Source: Trichomonas vaginalis G3
Lineage: Eukaryota; Parabasalia; Trichomonadida; Trichomonadidae
Assembly: GCF_026262505.1 (NCBI RefSeq)
Contig: NC_067204.1
Span: forward strand, 15,146,522 to 15,210,521
Direction of reading: 5' to 3'
Length of the DNA stretch: 64,000 nucleotides
Shown in pieces: positions 1-7,450 of the stretch (positions within the stretch are counted from its first letter, which is position 1; each line of letters opens with the position of its first letter). The position numbers and the translations under genes were made by a program. The notes beneath the pieces are model-generated. The model saw only the letters and a list, made by a program, of their open reading frames with translations. It made no database searches and was not told where the DNA came from.

Positions 1-483
1 AAAATATACTTGTAATTTCCTATAGTTTACGCCGGTATAAAAGTAGAAAGAGTCTTGTTCTTCGCTATAGTAGTAAAACTCAAACGTATGCTTACCATAG
101 TCTCTAATTTCAATTGTTTCATCTTCTAGTTCGTCGACAAATTCGAATACAATATCTCGAAATTTGCCTATGTTCTTATTGTTTTCAGAACAAGTGACCC
201 AGCGTAAGTTTTCAAGTCTATTGTCGTTTCTTATACGGTTTATGTGGTCTACAAGAGGTAAATTGTTAGGGTTCGGTATAAAATGAGTTGCAATGACAAT
301 ATGTTTAAAATATTTTTTTCCACTCATACTCATCATAGCATATCCGTTATTTCGCTCACATTCGCTTAAAACTCTTTTTGTCTTTTTGTTTCTGACTTCA
401 AATGACTCACAACAGTGAATTTCATATTTCTCATCTAACAAACAAGTTTCCCAACGGTCTGTTCCAACAAACTCAGCGTACAT
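1..483 (-). CDS. HNH homing-type endonuclease, partial (runs off window)
   Basis: My own translation from the ATG at 483 is open to base 1, about 161 residues. It starts MYAEFVGTDRWETC, like the NUMOD4 box at the start of phage HNH endonucleases. An HNH_3-type core follows: LVDHINRIRNDNRLENLRWV, with the HI-N and ENLRW signatures, at about residues 90-110. Such proteins nick or cut DNA and spread as selfish genes inside viruses and phages. Here it sits inside a Maverick, next to a remnant of its own first 80 bases. The family call is good; activity is unknown. Confidence 0.75.
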   Translation of the reverse strand, partial: MYAEFVGTDRWETCLLDEKYEIHCCESFEVRNKKTKRVLSECERNNGYAMMSMSGKKYFKHIVIATHFIPNPNNLPLVDHINRIRNDNRLENLRWVTCSENNKNIGKFRDIVFEFVDELEDETIEIRDYGKHTFEFYYYSEEQDSFYFYTGVNYRKLQVYF

Positions 484-518
484 TTCAAATAAAATAAAAA
501 AATATTTTTTTTAAAATA

Positions 519-606
519 TGTTGTTTTAAATGGTATGCCATTTCATATTTCATCGTCTAACAAACAAGTTTCCCAACGGTCTTTTCCAACAAACTCAGCG
601 TACAGT
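519..606 (-). pseudogene. Remnant of the HNH endonuclease 5' end
   Basis: About 65 bases closely match the first codons of the neighbouring HNH gene and then run into an unrelated A/T-rich tail. A matching remnant with the same tail lies in copy C at 62674-62760. The shared junction suggests an old insertion or loss event at this point, with the full-length gene now sitting beside it in copy A. Confidence 0.6.
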
Positions 607-636
607 TCAAATAAAAATAAAAAAATGTTTTTCTCT

Positions 637-1218
637 TTACTTTACGTAACCACCAGCTACCATAAGCCTTTGACGCCAACCCATACCAGCTAATGAAGGT
701 TGACTTTTAGTATTGAAACTAACCTTTGGTTTTGGTTTATCTTCAGTTTTTTGTTTTTCTTCTTCTATCGGTTTTTCGTCACTTTTCGGTTCCTCTGACT
801 TTACTTCACCTGCAGGAACAGTTGTGTCGTCAACATCTTCATAAATATCATATGCCATTTGTTTTTGTTTTCCTTTCAACTTTTTGTGTTTGTTGTAAAG
901 TTTAGAATATTTCGACTCTAAGTCAATGAGATGTTCTATAATGAACTGTTGGTCAGTGAAGTAAACTTTTCCATCTGTTGTCTCGAAAGCTCCTTCAGAC
1001 TTCAATATTTTATTTGTGAGAGTCTGTTTCTTTTTTGAGATACTAGCCGTTCCATTTCTATGAAAAGTGACTTTATAGTTAGGGTTTGTATTTCCAGACC
1101 TGGCACTTTCTATTATTGAATTTTTCTCTTCATCTGTAAGTTCTTTGACAGGTTTTGACAATGGTTCTGAACTTTTTGTTTGTGGTGTCAAATCTACCGT
1201 TTCAACTTCTTCGGTCAT
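637..1218 (-). CDS. Maverick Lys/Glu-rich protein, unknown function
   Basis: 193 residues. The N-terminal 50 residues are acidic and polar, the middle (about 50-120) is basic and probably helical, and a low-complexity Lys/Glu/Pro stretch (about 135-170) leads to a conserved end, GMGWRQRLMVAGGYVK. Counterparts lie in copy B (44754-45336) and copy C (61766-62349). An ACTGAGATGAA motif sits directly before its ATG and also before the next small gene, so it may be a shared start signal. I do not recognise a family. A structural or DNA-binding virion protein is possible, but that is only a guess from composition. Confidence 0.6.
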   Translation of the reverse strand: MTEEVETVDLTPQTKSSEPLSKPVKELTDEEKNSIIESARSGNTNPNYKVTFHRNGTASISKKKQTLTNKILKSEGAFETTDGKVYFTDQQFIIEHLIDLESKYSKLYNKHKKLKGKQKQMAYDIYEDVDDTTVPAGEVKSEEPKSDEKPIEEEKQKTEDKPKPKVSFNTKSQPSLAGMGWRQRLMVAGGYVK

Positions 1219-1239
1219 TTCATCTCAGTAAAAAATTTT

Positions 1240-1392
1240 AGTTTGGTTTGTTTTCAACTGGTTGTTGTTGTTTTTTAAGTCGGTCTAAAACTTCCTGAGG
1301 TATAGGGAGGACTTGACAAACACGTTGTGTAACTGCTGGAAGTCGACAAATCCATCTTGAACCCATTTGTCTCAATGCTGTATTGTTCATTT
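1240..1392 (-). CDS. 50-residue Maverick protein
   Basis: Short frame starting MNNTALRQMGSRWICRLP and ending QQQPVENKPN, placed by comparison with the clear copy at 61595-61747 in element C. It is basic and Gln-rich at the end. The same ACTGAGATGAA motif precedes its ATG. It lies between the Lys/Glu-rich gene and the MGLFG gene in all three copies, and this conserved order supports a real gene. Function unknown. The 5' end is firm; the 3' end was set by homology. Confidence 0.5.
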
Positions 1393-1409
1393 CATCTCAG
1401 TAAAAAATT

Positions 1410-1811
1410 TTACATTCCCCACGTTTGAGGCGGTTGAGGTTGGTTATTGTTTACCCATTGTTGTGCATGGTTATATCCTCTGTTAAAGAATCTTTCACCT
1501 TGGTCCATATAGTGCCCTGCTTGGTTATAGTAGTCATTTGCTTTGTTATAGTAGTTTCCTGCTTGTCTTCCTACATTGTCCATCCATCCTTGAACTTTTC
1601 CTCTTGTTTCAGGATTTGGAATAAGATTTGCTGCATCTCGTGCTACCTCCCAACCTTTCTGTACAGTTTGTATAATAGGTTGTGCTTTCTCTTTCAGTAT
1701 ACCTAATGTACTCAAAATCTTCCTTCCAATTCCAAATGCACCTCTGGCTAGTGTTCCCACTGCGGGCAAAAATCTAGATGCGACTCCTGCTATTGCGCCA
1801 AATAAACCCAT
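1410..1811 (-). CDS. Maverick MGLFG protein (candidate myristoylated membrane-active protein)
   Basis: 133 residues. It begins MGLFGAIAGVASRFLPAVG, a Gly-2 start typical of N-myristoylation, followed by a Gly/Ala-rich amphipathic segment to about residue 40. A Tyr/Asn/Gln-rich region (about 85-125) follows, ending in QPQPPQTWGM. Counterparts are at 45533-45933 and 61174-61575. It is divergent to the integrase, with only 16 nt between the two ATGs. Small proteins with such amphipathic ends in adenovirus-like viruses disturb membranes during entry; that role here is inference. Confidence 0.6.
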   Translation of the reverse strand: MGLFGAIAGVASRFLPAVGTLARGAFGIGRKILSTLGILKEKAQPIIQTVQKGWEVARDAANLIPNPETRGKVQGWMDNVGRQAGNYYNKANDYYNQAGHYMDQGERFFNRGYNHAQQWVNNNQPQPPQTWGM

Positions 1812-1827
1812 TTCTTATGGGTTAAAA

Positions 1828-2787
1828 ATGACGAATCCAAACAAGGACCCCTATGTTTCTAAAGCGACAAAGAAAGCACTCATGATAAAAATCTTTAGTT
1901 CAACACCAAATGCTTGGTTTATGGATATCTTGGAAAACATTCCGAGGTATAGAGAAGATGGACCTCCATACTGGCTAATATTTGTCGGTCAAAACACAAG
2001 ATACTGTGAAGCCATACCATTACAGTCCAAAAATATTTTAGATGTGAAAACTGCTTTGACAATATTCGTTGACAAATACCATCCAACAAAACTGACATCT
2101 GACTGTGAAAGTTCTTTCAAATCAGACGATATTAAAAACTATCTGCGTTCAAAAAATGTAAACCAATATTTCATTGTCGACCAAAACCATTCTGCTCTTG
2201 GTGTCATTGACAGTTGTATAAAAATCTTAAGAGACTTAAACCAACCACAAGGTGGTGAAGCAAATGAAATGTCATATGACGACAAGTACAGACACTTCTC
2301 CATGGCAAAGATGAGACAAGTTTTAAATATTTACAATACCCGTAAACAAAAAGGTTTGGGAAACCACTCCCCCGAAGAAATGAAAAACAACCCCGACTTA
2401 GAGAAAGACTATATATTTAATAGTTTAGTCAAAAGAGACAAACAAGAAAGAATGCCAGGCTTCAAACTTAAGAAAGGTGACAAAGTAAAAATAGAAATAC
2501 CTAAACGCGACCCATATGAAAATACTATTGACTATGACAACAATGGGAACTCGACAGGTACTCACATTCGTGTTCGTAAAAATAGAAGAAAGTATACAAG
2601 AGAATATTATGAAGTTTTAGGCAAACATGGCAAAATGTACACACTGCAAGCAGAAGATAAAACTACTATTGTCAGACCTCGTTTCAAACTTGTCAAAGTT
2701 CAAGGTGGTATACTTTCAAAGACAGTTCCTAACAAATATAAGACAACTGCTGACGAATATGCTAAAGAAGTTGAAAATGACGACTAA
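1828..2787 (+). CDS. Maverick integrase (rve superfamily)
   Basis: 319 residues. It has a retroviral-type integrase core: WFMDILENIP near residue 30, then WLIFVGQNTRYCEAIPL, then LTSDCESSFKSDD near residue 90, and a helical region with NHSALGVID near residue 125. The C-terminal third is basic and beta-rich (about 210-300), fitting the SH3/chromo-like tail of Polinton integrases. It would join element ends to the chromosome. Near-identical counterparts are in copies B and C. Its stop overlaps by 4 nt the stop of the convergent tail-collar gene. Confidence 0.85.
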   Translation: MTNPNKDPYVSKATKKALMIKIFSSTPNAWFMDILENIPRYREDGPPYWLIFVGQNTRYCEAIPLQSKNILDVKTALTIFVDKYHPTKLTSDCESSFKSDDIKNYLRSKNVNQYFIVDQNHSALGVIDSCIKILRDLNQPQGGEANEMSYDDKYRHFSMAKMRQVLNIYNTRKQKGLGNHSPEEMKNNPDLEKDYIFNSLVKRDKQERMPGFKLKKGDKVKIEIPKRDPYENTIDYDNNGNSTGTHIRVRKNRRKYTREYYEVLGKHGKMYTLQAEDKTTIVRPRFKLVKVQGGILSKTVPNKYKTTADEYAKEVENDD

Positions 2788-4001
2788 GCAATTCTATACC
2801 ATGCGTAAACTGTCATGTAAGGTGGCATGTATTCTTTACTTTGTCCCGTTGTTTGCGTATATCCTGTAACGCGATGTGTATGGTTTCCATCTCCCTGAGT
2901 GTTACCCCAGAAACAATTTATAGCAAACTGAACGTCGTCTTTAACATCATATCCTTTACCTTTTTTCATTGCTGACCAATCCCAAAATCTATGCTTATGC
3001 CAACCTGCTTGAGATGTACTTAAATCTACGTAGTGACTGTGTGCAGGTAGGTTTTCACCTGAAATCGTTTTACTTCCACCTGTTTCCTTTGAAGAGTTTG
3101 CACAATACAAAAACCTGTCGACTATTTGAGTCCAAGTTCCGAGACCAAGTACTACTTCTGGTCTGGTAGAGTTCATTGACGTGTAAATAGAACCTATAGG
3201 ATATACTGTTTGAAGTATTTCTGTCTTTAACGTTTGAAGCTCTGTTTTGTCAGCTTTTTTATCATATAAATCTTGAGCAGTGAATTTAACTTTGTTTTCA
3301 TCCTCCATGACATAGACATTTCTACATCTAATGTCTTCATCCGATGTTAAACCTTGTGGAAAGTTAGGAGGTTTCCAATTTAATACATCCCCACCAGTTT
3401 CTTCAACCGTTCCTGCAATATTTTCTATACCAACAGTTGCGAAGAAATCGTGTGTATGTCCAACGTCACTTTTCCTGTTTAAGGTTTCTTGTAAGTTTGT
3501 AATATTTGCAATGGTATGTGTATGAGTCTTTTTAGAATATTCTTTGTCAGCTCTTGTCACTTCACTTGACATTTTATTGTCAACATATGTTTTATCTGCT
3601 TTGTCATCTAACATTGCTGGTAGTTCATCTACGTCATAGATGTTATGTGTATGATGTTTTTGTGGGTATGTTCTATCTGTCCATGCGAGAATATAGTCTC
3701 TTGTTGCATCTACATACTCTTTGTCAGCTTTGTTGTCAATATCTGCTTTCAAAAGAAGTTCATCTATAGGTTTCTCGTTTAAAGTTCTTTTTGTTGGATT
3801 TATACAAACAGTATGGTTCTTACTGTCTTGAAACAGAAACTCGTCTGTCATTGGGTTTATCGTCAGTTTTAAGTTTCCTTCTTTCAATGACTCAGATATC
3901 TTAGAATAGTTTGAAAAGTTTGTTGTGTTCTTATTTAGAGCTTGCAAAATGAGTTGTCGGTTGTGTTGTATTTCTCTCATAGACGCTGTTTCTTTCGACA
4001 T
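2784..4001 (-). CDS. Maverick phage tail-collar/fibre-like protein
   Basis: 405 residues. The N-terminal 60 residues are followed by fibre-like repeats (about 90-190 and 240-260) built from DKADKTYVD and HTHTI-type units, as in phage tail fibres. The C-terminal third (about 270-405) carries a tail-collar domain: YPIGSIYTSMNSTRPEVVLG, then GTWTQIVDRFLY, then LPAHSHYVD and a final GNHTHRVTGYTQ. The His-rich repeats match receptor-binding fibres that bind metal. In a Maverick it could be a spike or fibre on the particle. Counterparts lie in copies B and C. The divergent start to the next gene is 18 nt away. Confidence 0.75.
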   Translation of the reverse strand: MSKETASMREIQHNRQLILQALNKNTTNFSNYSKISESLKEGNLKLTINPMTDEFLFQDSKNHTVCINPTKRTLNEKPIDELLLKADIDNKADKEYVDATRDYILAWTDRTYPQKHHTHNIYDVDELPAMLDDKADKTYVDNKMSSEVTRADKEYSKKTHTHTIANITNLQETLNRKSDVGHTHDFFATVGIENIAGTVEETGGDVLNWKPPNFPQGLTSDEDIRCRNVYVMEDENKVKFTAQDLYDKKADKTELQTLKTEILQTVYPIGSIYTSMNSTRPEVVLGLGTWTQIVDRFLYCANSSKETGGSKTISGENLPAHSHYVDLSTSQAGWHKHRFWDWSAMKKGKGYDVKDDVQFAINCFWGNTQGDGNHTHRVTGYTQTTGQSKEYMPPYMTVYAWYRIA

Positions 4002-4019
4002 TTTTATTCTAGATAAAAT

Positions 4020-4867
4020 ATGCTTTCAATAGAAAAAGAAAATTCAAGAGTTGCTACAACTAAACCATTAGATGAACTTTTTACTAATGTCGGTCAAAAG
4101 TTTGAGACAGAGACCGTAAAGCATGAAGGCTATCGTTTTGACTACCCATTAAGATGGCTAAGAGACCCATCTGTCACAAAAGCTATTGGCTTTCGTAGAA
4201 TGAAGTTCATTTCAGAAGCCATACATGGTTTCCATTTACGGTCGGTTTTGAAATTCGATACTATAACAAAGAGAAACGTACGTATGAGAAATTTGAACAG
4301 GGAAAACTTTTACAAGTGAATTTGCTTGTAAACTTAGAAACAACTCTTCAAGCTTTTCAAGAAAAAATAAACGATATCTATCTCGAATATGCAAAACAGT
4401 ACAACATTGACGAAGGAGAGTACCATCTCGATATTATATATGACAGGAAAAATGCAACTGTTAAAATCAATAGAATAGAAGACCTTGGAGAAGACGTTTA
4501 TATTTCTACAAAATATAACAACTTGGCATGGTATAGGTTTCTGAGGATGTTAAATCAGCCTGCAGAATATCCAGTACACCCGGACTTTTATGAAGTCGAA
4601 AACCCTAATGGAACATATGAAAATGTTTTCGACTCAGATGCTATTATAGTTCATGCTTCATTTTCTGGCGCCCAAAACTCTTTTTTATGCTTGGCAAATG
4701 ACTTTTACGAAAAACCTACAAAGCTATATGAACCACCAAGTGGAAGTATTTCAGACTTTCAAGTATGGTTTACAACAGATGGAAGAAAGAGAATAGTTCC
4801 ATTATACCATGCGTTTTACTTAGAACTTAGTTTCATATACAACTACTATCGAACGGTAAAAATATAA
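4020..4867 (+). pseudogene. Maverick conserved protein, possible minor-capsid (penton-like) family
   Basis: Homologue of the 286-residue protein at 62779-63639. The N-terminal part shares RFDYPLRWLRDPS. The C-terminal part shares a beta-rich block with HASFSGAQNSFL, YEPPSGSISDFQVWFTTDGR and FYLELSFIYNYY. The block pattern resembles the single jelly-roll minor capsid proteins of Polintons, but I make that link only by eye. The gene looks broken, by about one break. Confidence 0.5.
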
Positions 4868-4871
4868 TTTT

Positions 4872-5114
4872 TTAATACGGTTGAGGTGTTGGATTTGGTT
4901 GCCAACTAGACTGTGGTGCAGGTTCAGGCTGTTGTATAACAGGAGCTTGTTCTTCTGGTTCAGGGTCTTTAGGTATAATACCAACGAACTGACCTACTCT
5001 TTTACCAATATTTTTGACTCCGTTCCAAATTCCTCTTCCTACGGTTTTTATTCCATTCCATATACCTCTTCCAACATTTCGAAAGAAGTTTCCTATTCTT
5101 CCAAAGAAACCCAT
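4872..5114 (-). CDS. Maverick MGFFG protein (second small amphipathic protein)
   Basis: 80 residues. It begins MGFFGRIGNFFRNVG, then two near repeats of VGRGIWNGIKTVG / VGRGIWNGVKNIG (about 14-37), strongly amphipathic and basic with Trp and Gly spacing. A Pro/Gln-rich tail (about 50-80) ends it. The Gly-2 start suggests N-myristoylation. It looks like a membrane-active peptide in a capsid, comparable in style to adenovirus core or entry peptides. A counterpart is in copy B at 49023-49262. Confidence 0.55.
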   Translation of the reverse strand: MGFFGRIGNFFRNVGRGIWNGIKTVGRGIWNGVKNIGKRVGQFVGIIPKDPEPEEQAPVIQQPEPAPQSSWQPNPTPQPY

Positions 5115-5132
5115 TTTACTATATGTAAAAAT

Positions 5133-5495
5133 CTAATGTCCGCCTAGTCTCTTACGTTTCCTTCTGAGTTCCATTGCATTCTTTAACTGGAGCTCATACA
5201 TTCTATTTCTCCTCTGGTAGAAAACATATTCTGGGTCAACTCCTGTGTTCGCGTCATCTGCATAGAGTTGTTTATATCCCACTTCAGGGTTTGTATAAAA
5301 CTCTTTCCATCTCATATTTGCATACCATGGTGGCAAACCTAACGCAGCGTCATTTGACATGGCAGTTTGCATTTGTACATCTGTTGGCACTTGACCATAG
5401 TTTGCCATTGCAGTTTGTATTCTAACTTCATTTGGAATATTCTCTGGGTTTGGTTGTCCAGGTTGCTGTGCATTCGCTAAGTTCTGTGCGTCCAT
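5133..5495 (-). CDS. Maverick 120-residue protein, unknown function
   Basis: MDAQNLANAQQPGQPNPENIP start, a repeated IQTAMANYG / MQTAMSNDA unit at about 28-50, and a basic C-terminal end rich in Arg (YQRRNRMYELQ ... RRKRKRLGGH). It is nearly identical to the copy-B protein at 49281-49643, which supports a real gene under constraint. The basic tail could bind DNA or another virion protein. I do not recognise a family. Confidence 0.6.
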   Translation of the reverse strand: MDAQNLANAQQPGQPNPENIPNEVRIQTAMANYGQVPTDVQMQTAMSNDAALGLPPWYANMRWKEFYTNPEVGYKQLYADDANTGVDPEYVFYQRRNRMYELQLKNAMELRRKRKRLGGH

Positions 5496-5518
5496 TTAAT
5501 ATTAGATAAAAATATCTC

Positions 5519-5650
5519 TTACGAGTACATATACTGGACATTTGCAGGCATTGGTTCATCTTCATATTCTCTATATCTTTCTGCCACGTCAAATAAGTAA
5601 ATGACACAATGGAAAAAACCTAAAACAAGTAGTCCTATTTCAAACCACAT
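5519..5650 (-). CDS. 43-residue one-helix membrane protein of the Maverick
   Basis: My own translation gives MWFEIGLLVLGFFHCVIYLF, a single hydrophobic helix at residues 2-20, then a charged tail (DVAERYREYEDEPMPANVQ). Its start lies inside the 3' end of the methyltransferase gene, a 16-nt overlap on the same strand. A counterpart lies in copy B at 49668-49797. It is too short to assign a family. Confidence 0.5.
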   Translation of the reverse strand: MWFEIGLLVLGFFHCVIYLFDVAERYREYEDEPMPANVQYMYS

Positions 5651-6453
5651 TTACTTACTAATAAAATTTCTTTGTTATGACACTTTCTCCAGTTTATAGG
5701 ACCTCTCTCATATTCTATCTTGTCATATATAAACTCATAGTCATGTATGTCCTCTAACCATCTCATAACGGTTTCCAAACCACTTTTATCGGATGTAAAG
5801 TAAAAGCATGGATGGTTATGTAAAACGTCTAAAGTTTCTAAAGAGTCTCTCAAAGTCCAGTCTACTTGGTATTGAAAATCCCATGTGTTATAGAACGGCG
5901 GGTCCACTATAAAGAAAACATTTTCCTTGTCTTTATATTTTTCATACAACTCTGTCCAATAACATCTCACAAACTCTATACCCTCAATATATTTTTCTAT
6001 GTCCTCTTTGAAAACATTTGTATAGTTAAGATATAAAACTTTTGACATAAGTGTTTCAATGTCATGAACTCTTATAGCACCACTATATAATAGTCTAGAA
6101 GATATACTATCCCAGTCAATATACTCTGCTTTTTTCAAAACCTCTCTGACAGTATTTTTCTTATCTAATGGTATACGTTCCATCTTACCTATAGGTATCT
6201 TTTCTTTTAACTCTTTCAATATTTTGTTTGTGTCTGGTATATGTTTGAGACGGTTCATATAGTTGTCGAAGTCATTGCATATAATCTTTGAGTCAGGAAA
6301 TACAGTATGGCACAAATGAGATATATAGAAACTTCCACCGAACAAATCTACAAATGTTAGACCATTCGGTAGTTTCTTAAGTTCTCTCAATAGAATATCT
6401 TTACATCTACTCTTATTTCCAAAGAAGGGTAACGGTGGTTTTGTAAAATTCAT
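5635..6453 (-). CDS. Maverick adenine-N6 DNA methyltransferase (D12/Dam-like)
   Basis: 272 residues from the ATG at 6453. The open frame extends to 6513, but MNFTKPPLPFFGNK is the family-like start. Motifs: PLPFFGNKSRCKDILLREL (motif X plus AdoMet site, about 6-25), FVDLFGGSFYIS (motif I, about 34-45), ICNDFDNY (motif II) and VDPPFYNTWDF (catalytic DPPY-type motif IV, about 195-205). D12-class enzymes methylate adenine N6. In this element it could mark element DNA or affect chromatin; abundant 6mA is known in T. vaginalis. A counterpart is in copy B. Confidence 0.85.
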   Translation of the reverse strand: MNFTKPPLPFFGNKSRCKDILLRELKKLPNGLTFVDLFGGSFYISHLCHTVFPDSKIICNDFDNYMNRLKHIPDTNKILKELKEKIPIGKMERIPLDKKNTVREVLKKAEYIDWDSISSRLLYSGAIRVHDIETLMSKVLYLNYTNVFKEDIEKYIEGIEFVRCYWTELYEKYKDKENVFFIVDPPFYNTWDFQYQVDWTLRDSLETLDVLHNHPCFYFTSDKSGLETVMRWLEDIHDYEFIYDKIEYERGPINWRKCHNKEILLVSKCGLK

Positions 6454-6584
6454 TTTATATATATATAATAAAAATGTTTTTACCTGAAAAGTGACAGAAA
6501 AGTGACAAAACATGAAAACATATATAATTTGTGAAAAGCTCCTGGAAGACCCGTATATAAGAACTTCATTTTTTACTAAACATC

Positions 6585-6622
6585 TTCGGGGCTAGAAGGG
6601 GCGCAGCCCCTGGAAGCCCCAC

Positions 6623-6660
<38 letters not shown>
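6585..6660 (+). repeat. Maverick A terminal hairpin followed by T34
   Basis: A nested hairpin: outer stem GGGGCT (6588-6593) with AGCCCC (6615-6620), inner stem AGGGGC (6597-6602) with GCCCCT (6606-6611). After CACTGCC comes an unbroken run of 34 T (6627-6660), where the element ends and AT-rich host DNA begins. The same design ends copy B. Confidence 0.8.
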
Positions 6661-6664
<4 letters not shown>

Positions 6665-7450
6665 ATACATATTATTATATAATTAACATATTCATAATGT
6701 TTCACCCTTTCAAAAATATAATCCTCCTCCTCTCAAATAAACATACATACGGGTGGCCTCTTTTTTCAAAAAATTAAAATTTGAAATTTTGGGCTCAAAT
6801 ATTAGAGATTTTTTCAACCTTCAACGATATATGTTGTCTATATCAGACCTCCTTTCTTTTTGATACTTAACATTGTTCCTAAATCTTAGCCGTTAAGGCT
6901 GTTCTGAAAATATTTTTTTTTCGAAAAAATTCGAAAAAAATTCTTAAAATTCAAAAATCCCTTAATTCCTGAGGATTTTGGGAAAAAGTTTTTACATGAA
7001 CATGTGTATATTATATGAAGTATATTGATAAGGTAAAAATCAAATTTTATTGCATATTCATCGAGAAAATAAACTAACGAATCCCTCAAAATTGAGAGGG
7101 TAATCCTCCTCCTCTCAAATAAACGTACATACGGGTGCACCCTTAAACAAATATCAGTTTATTTTTAATAAGGTCGATGAAAAAATGAGCGTTTTTAAAA
7201 AACCGCCGTTTGAGAGGAAAATTGAGAGCCCCGATGTATACTTTTTGACATTGTCAAAAACTTTGAAAGGACCAAAAAATTTTAGTGTCAGAAAGTTTAC
7301 AAATGTATACTTTCTGACAAACAGACTCTCAGAAAGTACTCAAACTGCGGTTTTTAATTTCCGCACTTTTTTTGGCGACCTTATACAGTGAAATTATTAT
7401 TCCCAACAAAACATAAAAATATATAATTAATATAAGTATAAAATGCTATC
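6661..7450. other. Spacer between Maverick A and the HEAT-repeat gene
   Basis: No convincing gene. It holds a 37-base direct repeat with one mismatch (6719-6755 and 7101-7137, core CCTCCTCCTCTCAAATAAAC) and the possible MITE at 7168-7384. The short open frames here have low-complexity composition and no initiator. Confidence 0.6.
7168..7384. repeat. Possible MITE with imperfect ~48-nt inverted ends
   Basis: The left end begins ATAAGGTCG and contains CCGCCGTTTGAG. The right end, read on the other strand, begins ATAAGGTCG and contains CCGCAGTTTGAG, with matching A-runs between. The inner part has repeated GTATACTTT(C/T)TGACA units (near 7237 and 7303). No target duplication is clear. The size of about 217 bp fits a non-autonomous element. 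Confidence 0.45.

Larger units (their letters stand above)
1..6660. mobile_element. Maverick/Polinton copy A (right part; left end outside window)
   Basis: Large virus-like DNA transposon of the Maverick/Polinton family. Parts seen, left to right: HNH endonuclease (-), a remnant of the same gene, a Lys/Glu-rich protein (-), a 50-residue protein (-), an MGLFG protein (-), integrase (+), tail-collar-like protein (-), possible minor-capsid protein (+), an MGFFG protein (-), a 120-residue protein (-), a one-helix membrane protein (-) and an adenine methyltransferase (-). It ends in a nested hairpin and 34 T. It looks nearly whole in this window, with about one break. The preserved frames and close match to copy B suggest a young insertion. 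Family assignment rests on the integrase and gene set; the polymerase and major capsid genes are not in view. Confidence 0.85.

Noticed and set aside
7185-7391. 68-residue frame in the possible MITE
   Set aside because: It spans the inverted ends and internal repeats, so it is by-product of the repeat sequence.
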